Positions 1 to 13,600 of a stretch of 64,000 nucleotides of DNA are shown piece by piece. Within the stretch, counting starts at the first letter, position 1. Every line of letters begins with the position of its first letter. Source of the DNA: Callipepla californica brunnescens (Eukaryota > Chordata > Aves > Galliformes > Odontophoridae); assembly GCA_023055505.1 (NCBI GenBank), contig JALIRH010000074.1, forward strand, positions 1,459,001 to 1,523,000. Direction: 5' to 3'. A program made the position numbers and the translations under genes. Under the pieces are notes generated by a model, which saw nothing but the letters and a program-made list of their open reading frames with translations, was not told the DNA's origin and searched no databases.

Positions 1-1513
1 ATTGCCACCAGGTTAATAACAGTAATGGTGCGAGGAGAAAATGAAGTGTTATGTAAAATCCTGCATTGCAGATTTTGGTGCTGATGCAAAGAGCTCAATA
101 AAGTGTAACACTTTAATCATGGAGATAAAAATCACACAGCAGCTTCACAGTCTTCCAAGATGCAGAGCCTTAAGACAAAATAGAAGTGGGAGAGAAAGAG
201 AAACTGACGATATTATTGAGTTCCAGAAAAGTTAGGGAAGAAAACAATCTACTTACTTTTCCCACAGTGCTTTGATTCAGACTCTGTATTTACAAGATAA
301 ACAACTGCAAAAGTGTATATGAATTTCCTGGTATTAGAGAGAGCAAAATGCCACAGCCTTATACACAACTCAATGACATTTACGGGAACTTGAAAACCTT
401 TTAAAAAACAAAGCAAACAACTCCACCTCTCCCTGCCAAAAATAAAAAGGTATAGCGTGGTATGAAGGTCTGTATTTTGGGCTTTTTTTCCAAGTAATCA
501 AGTGGTCAAGCACTGTGTTAACTGTGGTGGTCCTGTGTATATACTCAGTGTGCTGGCACAGAAGAATTTGGCAGGTATTTATACTCTGTGTATTTTTGGT
601 CTCTGTATCTTTGAGCTGGTCCACTTGCTGTGAGGCAACTGACATTCTTCTTTGGAAAACATCTGCAAAAAAAGATTGTCTTCCCCACAGCTTGGCTATT
701 AAAAAGGATATAAGAATATCTGTGGGGGAAGCAAAGAAAAAAAACCCTTGAAAATACTTCATTTGGGGGCAAGAAGAATGCTTCAGATGACTCAGACCTG
801 TCATGTAGCTTTTCTCCCAGATCACTGAATACAGAGGAACTGAGTACATAGAGGGGATTTCTGTAGTGAGCCCATAACTTGACAGGTATTTCTCCACACA
901 CCAGAGTGGTGCAGTGCCAGCAGAGAAGTCATTCCAAAGAAGTTACATATTCAGTGTGAAATGTAATTCACTTTTAGGTGATGCCTGACCCTTTGGAGAT
1001 CAGTTGCCACTGCCTTGAGGAGCACAGCAGCCTGATGAGTCACGTAATGCAGTACATGAGCAGACAAGCAGAAGGGAGGTGGATGTACCTTAGCTTTGTT
1101 GCTGAGCCTCCACTGGCCTTGCCCTGTCCCAGTCCCTGTGTGTTTGCAGCTGGTTAGAGCTGCCTGTTTCAATTTATTGCACCGCTATTCCCTTGGGTAA
1201 GATTCAAGGTTAATTCAAGGGCATGCTAAACCTTGCTGGAGCTGGAAGGTAACCCAGAAGGTTTAACATTTCCACCAGCTGTGATAACCATGTGCCTGAG
1301 TTAGGGACCGCTGATTGAAAATCTCCTACAGAGACAGAATCAAGCATATGTATTACTGTTTTTTGGTAACTGATAAACTCTGTCATCACTGCTTACCCAT
1401 GATATGCCCATCATAAAGTCTGTCTGATTACATGGCTGGCTTAATCCATATAGCATGAAAGCTGACATTTTATATTACTTTATATCCTCTTGTCCAGCTG
1501 AGTTCACTTGCAG

Positions 1514-1609
1514 GAATTAACAGATGTCAGATTTGGACATTATGGGCATGGATGCCACAGAAGTGTGTACAAATACACCAGCCCTCGTGGACCGTTACAA
1601 TTGGTCATG
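1514..1609 (+). other. Unrecognised 96-nt open frame flanked by splice-like signals
   Basis: The frame is preceded by a pyrimidine-leaning stretch ending in cacttgcag at 1513 and followed by ATG|GTAAGT at 1609/1610, an excellent donor. It is 96 nt (32 codons) with no stop in phase 0, starting E-L-T-D-V-R-F-G-H-Y and ending P-L-Q-L-V-M. The frame stays open on both sides, spanning 1508-1711. It keeps two CpGs in CpG-poor surroundings. It does not match any part of CCP6 I know, including the segment expected just before the zinc-ligand exon. It could be a species-specific cassette exon, a fragment of another retrocopy, or chance. I cannot name a protein. Confidence 0.25.
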
Positions 1610-4330
1610 GTAAGTGATGGCAAACGAGGATATGTTTCACAGGATCCCATAATTTTAAGATTGGGGCTGCTTCAAGCTGACATCATTCTGGAGGATGAAA
1701 TCGTATCCTAAGGGTTTTTTCTGAAGCAAAACATGTCCGTGTCCATGAACAGTATCTGTTTTCCTATGGTGCATTACAATATTCATTACCCTTTGATGGA
1801 GTCATATTAATGGTATACTGATCTCCACATTTTCTCAGTGTTATACATCGTATCTGGGTTAAAATACCAGGTAGGCTTTAATTACCTGCGTTGTCTGGAA
1901 AGTGCATACCTGGTGGCTGTGAGCTCATTTGTCAAAGTGAAGGGACAGTGGTTCTGGGAATCCTGCCATGTTGTGTCAACAGAATTTGTTTGCTTTTGAA
2001 GATTGCAGGCAACTGGACGGATTTGAAGAGCTGCCATCTGAAGTAGAGAAACAAAAAAAAGTCCTATGGGTGTCTGAAAACAAACAAAGTAAGCAAACCC
2101 CACATCTGTACAGTCTCCTTCTTGCAGGACAGGCCTCAGGCCAGGTGTGGGGTGTGGTGATGGTCACTGAGAACCTCTGCTTGCACCTCTGGATGTCCAA
2201 TCAAAGGAAACCAGGTGCACAGGTAGGACCAATGCCCATGGGTATTTGGCTGGAGTGGGGCACAGGTCTAGAGAAAGTATCACTGAGTATCATAGGGATG
2301 GTCGCAGCTGTAAAGATCTGAGCTTGGAAGAGACATGGAATATCTGCTTCTTGGGCAGACTTCGTAGAGCTGGACAGATGGTCTCAGGGTATGCAGAGGT
2401 GATGGTGGTTGCTTGAGGAGAAATCTGAGACAGGTTCTTTGTATGTTATGGCTTTTCCACTAGCTCAACTTAAACCCTTTTGTCTCAAGTAAAGCTTAAA
2501 TTCAGAGTCAGAAGTTTAAGATATTCTTGGTCCTTCATATTTTTCTTACCCTTTGCACACCAGAGACGGAGAGGCCAATGCCATGATGGACAAAAGTTAC
2601 AATATACTTCCTAGTAGTACTCCCAGTGTTCTGGGAGACTGGAAACACTGTTTTCAACATTAAAAAGAGCAAGTTAGTGATTTTCTTGTGCTGGGTACAT
2701 AACAATAGCACTCCTACCTCTCAGGCATTTAGATTGTGTGTGTGCCTTTTCCAGCCGTTTATGTTCTATTTCCTCTGTTTTTAAAAAATACAGCCAGATT
2801 ATTTCTACGATTTTTCTTTTCTTCTTTTTTTCTTAATTTGTTTTCTATGTGTTTCTCTCAATACAACACACAAGAGTTAAAAAACAATTTATGTAAAGCC
2901 TCACAAAGTGGTGACTGGATTTGTGGTGAACCATGATTGTAAAAATGATGAGGTTTCTTTTTGTCTGTGTTCTTCTAACACTACGGATCAGCTCCATCTA
3001 AGAAAAAGACAGAGAATGGCAATCCAGCTCTGGACTGAATGAGCTGCTATGGTGCATCATCTGTTACTGCTGGGGTGCTCTGGCAAGATTAATTTGTTAA
3101 AAATTGTGCTGTACCTTTCCATGGACTGGGATGGCATTCTCTGAGCATGTCACTTACCAGTGAGTTTGTCTGATTGACTCTCTGGTTAGAATCAGTATTT
3201 GTTTTCCTTTCCAGGAAGAAATGGGAGGAGAAAAATAGTTTAATTGTTGACAAGCTATAAGGGCCATCACAGTATGTGTCTTCACTTTCATTATTTTACA
3301 ATAGCTTTAATACTGTACAATTACGGACTTGTTCTAGGTCTTCTTATTTTCTCTTACAAGCAGTCCACCTCATGCCTTGAAACATCCACAGTAGCTCCAG
3401 CCATGAAACCTGCGCTATTGTAGCTCTGAAATCTCTAAAATTGCAGTGATTTTCAGTTGGATAGTGACCCACTGTACATCTGAAAATGTAGATGTTGCTC
3501 TCAGGGAGCTATATTTGGCATAATTTGCTCCTTGGGGACAGGGTACAATGAGAACACAACTTCTGCTGGTCTCAGCTGTTGAGTAAATCCCCATCAGGCC
3601 TAATAGCTGGTGCTCCTTTCCCCTTGATCAGGTGGGCTCTGGTCATTGCTGACTTGAACACTGTTCATTTAATGAATAGCTCTCAGAATGCAAAATTCTC
3701 CTGTTATCCTTCCATTCAGGAAAATTGAGAGTTTTTAGTCTTTTATACTCTGCATTCAGGAGATGAGAGGGAAAAAAACAACACCTAAATGCCTCCATTT
3801 AAATGTAAATTTTGACTTTTCACGTCTGACTAAATAGGGTGTTTGTTTTTATAAACAATATATATATAAATAAAAGCCATGGAATTGAAAGAATAAAATT
3901 CTTCTCTTGCTGATAGTGATGTATTTTCCACACAGCAATCTTTGTTCTCATCATGTTATGTATTTTTCTGTTTCTTTTTCCTTTAAAACTAATTTTGCTG
4001 TGAGAACAAGAACAGGAGATCATTAGGAGGAAATACTCCAGTGCTGGCTTGTGCAGAGAAAACATGCCATCTGCCTAATGTGTTTCATCTTGTGTCAGCT
4101 TAATGTGTGCTGTTTGGGCTTAACATGCCAGTTGCTAGCCTAGAAAGAGTTCAAGCAGCAGCTCTGACACATCACCTGGCGAGGGCTCCAAATCCTCCCT
4201 GCCTTTCAGAAACTGCTTACTCTGAAGTAGGCCACAAAATTCTGGGCAGAATGTGTAATTCCCATAACTTAGCACGTCCTTGTATCAGAGTCAACAGACA
4301 TTTGTGCAAGGAATTTAAGTGGCTTGGGAT

Positions 4331-4418
4331 CGTAGAATCATTAAGGTTGGATGAAACCTCAAAGGTTATCCAGTCTGACCATCCTCCTGCTACCAATATC
4401 ACCCACTAAACTGTGCCT
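4331..4418 (-). mobile_element. CR1 LINE 3' end fragment, minus orientation
   Basis: The plus strand reads cgtagaatcattaaggttgg, followed by a diverged 'aaacctcaaaggttatccagtctgacc' equivalent and ending near 'cccactaaactgtgcc'. This is the reverse complement of the standard avian CR1 3' end. About 90 nt remain, which is the usual 5'-truncated form. Confidence 0.85.
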
Positions 4419-7400
4419 GTATTTTCAGCCTTCATCATGTCACTCTGTCAAGAAGCAAAAGCAAAAACCCAGCCAGAAAGTGGGCTGGTCAGGCTGAGGG
4501 GCTGGTGGTTGAGGTTGTGATGTTATCTCCCCAGAGGCAAATCTCTACAAGCTTTTCCCTTCTCTGCTATATTAGAGAAGTACTGGAGGAGCCATTTGGT
4601 GTAGCATCATGCAGATACACACACTCGAGTCCCATATGCAGGCTAATTACAGGGCTGAGCCCCCCTCATTGGACAGGTTGGTACTGGACTGTTCTGGACT
4701 CTTGGTATCTGTCACTGCTCCAGTGTGCAATGTGGACTTGGCTTCCTCCAGGACAGGACACATTTTGAGGCTCAGCTCTGTCATCTGTGCTCATCCATGG
4801 CTGAGGTTCAGAAATGAGCCCTTTTTCTTTATCAGATGTTTCCTCTTTCAGTCACAGACTTTTTGCCTGATAAATGGATGGCATATATCTAAGCTGGGTA
4901 AATGTAGCTGGACATATTTCGTTACACTCTGTGTAATAAAGACTTCGCTTATTTTGTTATTAAGAAAAGAAGTTGGCAGATAGCTTTAAATGTCTGCCTA
5001 AGGACAAAATGAACTGAGTTTTGTAGATAGCTGGGATTTTTTTTTCTCTTAATAAATAAATAAATGGAAAGATTTTTATGTTGATAATAAAAATAACTAA
5101 TGCAGAGCTTTTTCCACTAGTGCCTGGAGACATGGACAGATGTGAGATTTTGAAGGGATAAAGAAATGAATTCTGTTGGCAGGTAGTTGCTATAAAAATG
5201 ACTATCCTTCCTGCTTCTTATTACAGACCAGCATTAAACAAATGAAGAGTTTCTCAGAAAGCTAATGATGACAGATCAGGTTCCAACCACCAGAGATAGC
5301 AGAAATCTTCTCCCTTCAGAAAAATATGAAGTTGAAGGGAAGAAGTTGTTGGGAGAAACAGGAGCTTTATTAAAGTATGGTCCTGGACTTTTCTCCATTC
5401 ACGGTATGATGTGACGGAGCTTGGAGGGGACCAAACCACTGGGGAAAATATAAAGAAATAGAACAAATTCACCAAAAGTTTGGTTTGCCCATGGTGTTGT
5501 CTGCTGAAGTTTGTAGTGATCACTTTCTGCCCCCAGAGAACTTTCATTAAGCTGTCAAATCTGTTTGGGTTCTGTGTTGTATTTTTTGTCTCTTGGAATA
5601 ACAGAGTAAACTTTGTGGCATTTCTCTGGTTCCTCTGGCTAGCGGAGCCTGTGATGTATCTTTGGGAAGGGAGATCAGCTCTTCGGAACTATTTTGATGG
5701 GTTTTTTGACGTGATAAACATGGGGCACTTGTTTCTCCCCTGTATTTCTACTTGAGTTTCAACAAACAGACAGCAAATATGTCACATCAATAATTCATTC
5801 ATAATTAACTCAGTTATGAGGAAATGTCTTATTCTGAAATGTGTAAATCTGTTTTGTTGACGTTTCCATTTTTTCAGAGGGAGATGTGCTATTTCTTTCC
5901 TTATACTCAAGTATTATTCTGTGTTCTAGAAAAGTACTCAGCCAGTCTGTGGAATGATCATAAAGCAACAAACCAGTATGCAACATTAAGAGCTAACTTC
6001 AGCAGTAAATCAAGGAGCCTGTGTTAGGAGTGCAGTCACCTCTCACTCCCCATGTAGTCAGTGATCAGAGAAGAAACCACCGGACTGGTCCAGATATCAG
6101 TAGTTTTTTTCATGTGTTGAAGAAACTCTCAGGAATACAGAGGTAGTATATAGGGTCTAGCAAACATTTTTTGCTTGACCAAATAGTGTCAGCCATTTGT
6201 TGTTGGGATTTTATATTTATGCAGCAAACTAGACCGAGGAAAAATGGATTATAAGACAGCAGCAAGTAAAAATTAGAAAGTCAAATTTGTCTGACTTCAG
6301 ATCTCCAAAGCTAATTAGAGCAGAAAGCTGGCTCCTTAGCCCAGTGTGGGAAGAAAGCATCACTTTTGATCCTACTTGCTGGTGATAGCCAAGTTGATAA
6401 CAACATACTTAGGGTTCTTCTGTTACCCAAACTGTCTGTATCTTTCAGAATAGCTTGACAAACCAAAATTACATGGTTTTGCAGAGCCAATTGACTAAAG
6501 CAGTCAGTGAAGTGTATCATAAACTGGCTAGTCAGTCTGGTGTTTGGTGACTCAGCCATCAGTGCTGATGGTTTAGGAGACATGGTTTAGATAGTTCAGG
6601 AGATGAAAGATCAAACATTGATCTGATATACCCATAGTTCAGAGCAAATTGTCTTTTGGGTCCATTTTAGAGCACTGATAGGGATGAAAGATGTAAACAA
6701 GTTTAAAATCTTTTTTATGTTTTTAAATATGATTTTTTTTTACCCATGCACACACACTTATATATATTCACACAGAAGAAAAAGCAGGAAAACCACCTAC
6801 ATCTCTAAGTCAACCATTGTGAAGGCCAGCAGCTGCAGCTCTCTAGGGTGGGTAATACTCATGAGCTACTGTTTGGCTCTGTCCTAGTGAGTGCTCTTCA
6901 AATTGTCTCTGATTTTTTCTTATACAACTGTGTTGAATTTTGAGTCCCAGATGTTTTGTGAGAGCTGCACACTCTTTCTGTAGAAATAGTTGTATATATA
7001 TGTATGTATAGAGGTCCCCAGTATGTGCTTAGAGGGCATACACTTCCTTTGAGATCTTCTGGCTTCACTTATGGCCTCCATCAGCTGCCTTGCTGTTTGG
7101 TTTGATGAGTAGAACACAAGGTGGTTTTGCCTGGGGCAGCACAGTTGCCTATCAGCCAGTGTGGGTCGGGGAATATCGGAGGAAAAAAATCAGATGCATC
7201 TGATGCTGATAAGTGCCTTGCAGAAGGCATGATGTGTTGTGCTTCTAGTCATAAAAGCAGATCCTTCCAAAGTGACCATTATATTTTAACTTTTATAGCA
7301 CTGTACAGGTAATAAATACCACTGGATGTAAAGCACGGTGGAAAAGTTCGGCAGTTTGATGTGAAATGCTATGTTGATCTGTAAGGGCGAGCTACCTCTG

Positions 7401-8669
7401 AGTCTGTAAAACTCAAGAAAACCTATTCTACCAGCTGTGAATGAATACTGGGTCAGCATGAGAATGTCACGGACAACTTTTTCTTTCTGTCTTTCTGTCT
7501 TTCCTCTTTTGTTAGCTTGCTGTTCCTCCCAAAGTAGCTATGCCTGCTGTGTAGTCCCTAATCTCTTTCAGAGTCCTTATGTTTCTGTTTATCAGCTTTC
7601 ACTTTTATCTCTTCCTTGGATATGCTTGTTGCTGGCCTGAGTGCAAGTAAAGAAAAGAAAGATGCAACTTTCAGAGGAACAGAATAAGACTAACAGCCAT
7701 GAATGACTTTTGCTTGTGGAGACACCGAGCCAGGAAGACAGAGAGATTGTCCACGTAGCCTTTGAATGACATCTCGTGTCTCTTCCTTCTACCTGACCGG
7801 GCAGGTTTGGAGTTTGCATACAGATCTATTAGTCTCTTTCTAACTCCACACTGATCTATTTATAAGGGCTGTTTGCACGCTTTTCATGAACAAGCAGTGC
7901 ATTAGCTTTCTATGATCTACAGAAGTCATATTTTGCAATATAAATTAAAGTCTAAATAGAAAATAAGAACAGTGATTCTGTAACAAACACAAGGTCTATT
8001 TGGCTCAGTACTCAGTGGCTTATTGTGGATACTAAGGGACAGACAGAACAGGACAAAAGTTTTTGGCAACATGTTATTTGAGGATTTTCTGATTGTGAGT
8101 TTGCATTCACTTTGTGTGAGATGATGGAATATTTTTTCTTTGAATTTAGCTAATTGATCTTTATGTTTTGGACAAAATCTGGTGGCAGTGATTTGTGTGG
8201 TATAAGGTAATTTTAAAGGTACTTTATTTCATTTGCCTTAGGTCTTCTGCCAGATGACATATATTCTGCCAGCTGTTGCTTATTTAATGAAAAATAATGA
8301 GTAATGCCATATATTATTTGAGAGACAAAAGAAGTTGGCCATTAGAAAATTTGATTTGCTTTCATATATTTTTACCCAACTGGATTAGTCTCTAGGAAAT
8401 TAGAGGACAGCAAGTCCTAATTCCTAGCCATTGCTTTTGAATCCATCTTTGCCTTCATAATTGGAGGAGAGGCAGGCAATGTCTTCTGGCCTTATTTATG
8501 TACTTGAAAAGTAAAGGCTGTGTAGCTTGGTCGGAAGGTTCTGTGAAGGTATAATTAAAAGTTATTTGTAAAACAGAAAAATATTAGCACTGCTACAAAG
8601 TGAATAGTTGAGCAGGAACTCCTGAACTTAATATAGCTTCAGGTGTAAGCAGCAACTAATGAAGCCTGA

Positions 8670-8720
8670 AGACATTACATGACTTGCCCTTGGTTACACA
8701 GCAAGCAACTGTCTAAGGAA
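8670..8720 (-). repeat. MIR/CORE-SINE-like relic
   Basis: The plus strand reads acatgacttgcccttggtta followed by cacagcaagcaactg. This resembles the reverse complement of the MIR core (gtgacttgcccaaggtcacac). Only about 50 nt are recognisable. Confidence 0.45.
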
Positions 8721-9799
8721 AAGTACTAAGGAGTACTAAATTCCCTAATACAGCTATTGGGAACATTTCAGCAGAGAAAACTTGAAGAACCAGACAAGAG
8801 TCAAACCGGATAACCCAGTGATAACATGGTCATTTAAATATTTCTGTTTTGTAACTCAGTTTTCTCGCTGTTAATTGCCAGAATGATAATGCTGCCTCAA
8901 CTTCACTTTTTCTTTGTTATTATTATTTTTCATTCTATCTTATATTGCTCTTTCCCCTTCCCAAAAAGCTTCCGATTCTTTTTGGCATAATTTCCCCCTC
9001 CCTTTTCCAAAAAGCTCTCTTTCTGCAGAGACAGCATCGTAGCAGACAAATGAGCATAGCAGGATTTCCAGCATGGCATACAGTGGATCCAGATCTTGTA
9101 GGGCTTCTGTGTCAACAGGCGCAAAGTACAGATGTGCAACTGAGGTCTGAGATGTACAGGGCCAACTGAAATCATCAGCGTTTAGTGTGAGGCAATAGCC
9201 TGATACCCACTTAAATCCCAATGCTTTATTCCTATTATGCAGGCTACTAAAATCTTCAGAGCTTGCTGAGGTCAAAACCCATATCTCTGACTGTATTTGC
9301 GTGTCTGTTCCTGTATAAAGGAGAGAGAGGGGATGTGACAGAACAATGACTTTCCTTGTTTTCAGTTACCCTTCACATTTTTTGGCTGGAGGTCAGGCCC
9401 AAAATCCAGAAAGAATGTATCTCTTGATTCCTATTCAATCGTGGGTAAAAATTATACAAGAATTTCCTATGCAGCAGACCCAAAAATCTTGTCTAAACTT
9501 GATCTGGGTCTTAAAATTCTCTCTTTGGCCCCATTCTAATTTAATATGCATTTGAACAGAAGTTGCTTCTTGCTGGAGCCTTTCACCTCCAGGTCACCCT
9601 TTCAAATCCAATTCAGCCCTGTCGTGACCAAATGTTACCACCATCTGACGGCTCTTCTGCGTCCTGTGTGAATTGCTGGCTTCCATCCCATAGCTGGTGG
9701 ACAGGTGCCTGAATTGCAAAAGCTGCCAGAGCTGACACTAACTGGAAGTCTCTGCAGAGGGGTCAAAGAGTGAATCAGCCTGGCAGATGAATTAACACT

Positions 9800-9965
9800 T
9801 AACTTGTACTCACGGTGATGCTTTATACCTTCAAAGTGCTTTACAAACGTCAGCTAATCCTCAGGAGGTGTTGTTATCTGCACTGGCAGGTGAGAGGAAC
9901 AAGCAGATAGAGAAAAAGCCAGGATCAGAATATGCAGGTTGCTGACTGACCAATCCAGGACTAAA
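9800..9965. repeat. MIR-like or L3-tail-like ancient repeat
   Basis: The segment includes ttcaaagtgctttacaaacg, then gctaatcctcaggaggtg, then aaagccaggatcagaatatg. The order matches the tail half of ancient CORE-SINE/MIR elements read on their minus strand. It lies immediately upstream of the deleted CR1. Confidence 0.4.
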
Positions 9966-9994
9966 ACTACATGTTTAGCTTCTTTCAACCCTAC

Positions 9995-10686
9995 TGGTGG
10001 GCATTGCATACTTCTCTTCAGAAAGAACAGGCAGAGTAAGAAGGGAGGGGGAGTTGCCCTCTATGTTAGGGGTCCCTTTATGGACCGGTACTCTTCAACG
10101 TCTTCACCAATGACATAAACAGTGGTCTACAATAGACACTCCCCTCTACTCAGCTCTTTGTGAGGCCCCACCTGGAGTACTGCGTCCAGGCCTGGGGCCC
10201 CCAGCAAAAGAAAGATGCAGAACTCTTGAAACAGGTCCAGAGGAGGGCAACTAAAATGATCAGAGGGCTGGAGCACCACTCCTATGAGAAAAGATCGAGG
10301 GAACTGGGCTTATTTAGCCTGGAGAAGAAAAGAATCTGGGGAGACCTCATTGTGGCCTTCCAGTACTTGAAGGGAGCATATTAACAGAAACTGTTGTTTA
10401 CATGGGTTGATAGTAATAGGACAAGAGGGAAAGGTTTTAAACTAAGACAGGAAAGATTTAGGTTAGATAGTAGGAGGAAGTTTTTCACTCAGAGGGTGGT
10501 GATGCATTGGAACAGGTTGTCCAGAGAGGTTGTGAGTGGCCCATCCCTGGAGGCATTCAAGGCAGGGCTGGATATGGCTCTGGGCAGCCTGATCTAGTGG
10601 TTGGTGACCCTGCCCTCAGCAGGGGGGTTGAAATTAGATGATCTCTGAGGTCCTTTTCAAGCCAGGCCATTCTATGATTCTGTGAT
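9995..10686 (+). mobile_element. CR1 LINE, internally deleted copy keeping endonuclease, RT and C-terminal pieces
   Basis: Conceptual translation shows three separate blocks of CR1 ORF2 in order. First is an endonuclease piece near 10010-10070 (L-F-R-K-N-R then K-K-G-G-G-V-A-L-Y-V-R). Next is a short reverse-transcriptase piece near 10082-10130 (P-V-L-F-N-V-F-T-N-D-I). Last is the C-terminal part from about 10155 ([13 protein letters not shown]). The last block is interrupted by an in-frame TAA at 10382-10384 and continues in the same frame to about 10597. The 3' end has the ggtccttttcaagcc-type sequence and the attctatgattctgtgat tail. The copy is dead: large deletions and a stop. The 5' edge is approximate. 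Confidence 0.9.
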
Positions 10687-13600
10687 ACCACAGCAGGCTT
10701 CAAGATCATTGAAGGGGGCCCTATGTCTTCTGGAATAAAAGCACCCCTCTCTCTGTAAGAGAGGTTATGATGATAGCAGTGTTGGACATGCCATCCTTTT
10801 GCTGTGTAAATCCATGGAGCCAACAGAAGCCTCCATCGTATTTGACTCATGTCAGATTGTGCCTATTGTTAAGTGCCATTCAGATAGAGAAATTGGTGCG
10901 TAACCAGATGGGTAAATAACGACTTTTAAATTATAACTGATTTGGAGTAGTCCATTCTGTGAAGCAACAGCTCTCAGAACGTCGTTGAAACAGTCTGAAA
11001 AAAATGAATGAAGTGTCATGGAGAACTGCTAGGAGGTCAAGCAAACATTGATGTGCCACTGATTCTGCAAGCTGTTTTCAGGAACACTTAAGACATTCTC
11101 AGATTGTGCAGAGGTATCTATAAGAATAAGGAGAAATTGACTTCTGTGCTTGATGTCATTAAGAATAAGAGTGAATCTAAGCTGGCATATTCCCCTTCAC
11201 TGGAAGCAAGAAGAGGAAATGCTTTTTTTTAATGTTTTTAACCTGTAGAAGTTTTTTAAAAATAGTAAGCCAATTTTCTGCTATTAATTTCTCATGTAAA
11301 TAATTGCTGCTGTTGCCATGGTGTTGCACAGAGGTAAATAGATCATTGTGAAATGATGAATGGAAAGAGAAAGATGAGGTTGTTCCTATGGTTATGAAGG
11401 GGTGGTGGCACATCTCTGAAATAGCTTACACGTATCATCTGCAGGATTGCAGAAGACACTGAGGGCATCGCTTGCTGCAGAGGTCATAGAATCAACTTTG
11501 TTGTTGTTGTTTGGTTGTGGGTTTTTTTGAGGATTTATTTATGCTGGCCTTATCAGCCTCATGGGGAAATATGGAAGAAAGTAGATGTAAGAAAAGTGAT
11601 TTGAGTACAATTAAACTCATTCAAATCTGGACATTTCAGGGGAAGTTTAAAAGTATGAATCATATCCAGCCCGCTCAAATTTTGCCTGATGTTCCCTTGT
11701 GTAGTTAGCGATAGGTGAGTGTTATGGAGCGAATCAGGGCACTGAGCAGAGTGTCCTCCAGCTGAGAAGGCAAGGACTGATGGTTTCTAGCTGAATGTTG
11801 GCTGCTGAACACGTGATGCTGAATGGTCAGTTTTCCTTGGTTAGCTTGTTGTGCCTATGTTTTCTGGTGTCATCTGTAGGAGCTGCCAAAATATTATCAT
11901 GGGGTTTGTATGGTACATACCTGAAGATGTATAAGTCTGAGATCTTAGCAGTTTTCTTTCAAGAGACTCTGAACCTGAAGAAACTTCAAAGAGCTGGTCT
12001 TCTCAGAACTTCTGAATCTTTTCTGAACAAAACAGTGCAAACTCCTTATGTGGTGCCAACTGTTATATGTCTATTCGCTTCAAACAGTGACTGAGCAGTA
12101 AGGCTGAAAAGTCTGCCTGGAGGCTGTTATGTCCTCTACCACTAACGACAAGCTATGGTTTTAATGTCTTGCATAAGACATTGCAAGGAGTTTATCCCAT
12201 CCCCTGTATGATATACTGGACTAAGGAAAATTTTGGGACTGCCTCTAAACCAATTGCTATGTCCAAAAATTAATAATATCCATATTGGAGTGACAGCTGG
12301 CGGACAGAGCTGGCTTTTTCCTGCATCACTTACCTCTCTAGTGGCCCATGTTCTGGGCACAATGCATATTTTTCTTTTTATTACAGCTTTTATTGATTTC
12401 TTTTTTTTTAATCTCTATTTCCTTAAGAATCATAACTGTGCGTTTCAAAAATCTAAGTTTGGTCACATTGGCACTGGCTATTAATATAATTCTTTCTTTT
12501 TTCTCCTTACTGACCTTCCAAAGGCATCTGACTAATGAAATAAAAATGCAGACAAGTGAGAATGTTTTCTTAAAATGCTTCACATTATATCATGCATCAG
12601 TTTCCAGTTTCAGTGCTACTTTGACTGTTTCATATCATAGCAATGAATGTGCTTTCATTCTCTATCCATAGTTTCTTCCATTGTTTCACTCTCTAATTTA
12701 TATGTATATTTATCAAGCTGTCAGAAGTTTTATTCTGGCCCAAGAGAACAGTGAAAAGTATGTGTCATAAAGGCAGGGATTCAAATAAACTTTGGAGCAA
12801 AAATTTGTTTATTCATTTACTCTCTTTTTATGTGGTAAGCATCAAGAAGAGGCAAAGACCATTCTTTTCAAAGGAGAGGATGTTAACTGTTCTTTTCTAG
12901 GAAGTGGGGTTCAATCATTGTCAATCTAGTGAGTGTTTTGACACAAGAATAAAGAAAGAGGTCTGCATTTGTTTCCTCCAACTCTGTATGATCGGGTCAT
13001 CCAGGTAATTATAGCTTTACTTAAAAAAGAGAGTATGAGAGAGAAGCTCTCAGCTGCTGCTTGTAAGCACAAGGAAAAGACACTTGGGGGACTTAAATTG
13101 ATAGATGACTTTTATAAGGGATCTGAATCATTTTGCATTCCACCTCTAAAGCAGAAAATTATGAGTTTAATATAATGTCGTAGGATTTAACTTGTAGCCT
13201 CTCAGAAGGCAGAGATGGCAACCAGAAATGCTTGAGCTTTGTTATTCATTATTTTCTGCTTAAAAGCTGAAGCAAATGTGACTACCAGAGTTTGAGCCAC
13301 GTCTAAATTTATTCCTATTCTCACCTGTTGATGCTACTGCCCTAAAAGCTGTAGTCAGGATAGGTTCTGCTGAGTGGATACTGTCAGATGTCCATGTGAT
13401 TTAACAGTGCATCCACCAGACTGGATTATGCTCTGTGTTCATGTACACACATGTAAATAGACACATACATTTACTGACTTCATTTTCCCTTTAAAATTCA
13501 CCACATCTCATTATTGTTCAGGAGATTACCCTATTTCTTCTGCAAAAAAAATGTCTTCAAACAAAGTTCCTTCTACTCAGGGACACAAGAGGCAAATTTT

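Noticed and set aside
370..897. 175-codon minus-strand open frame.
   Set aside because: No protein resemblance, and low-complexity F/S-rich stretches caused by A-rich DNA on the plus strand.
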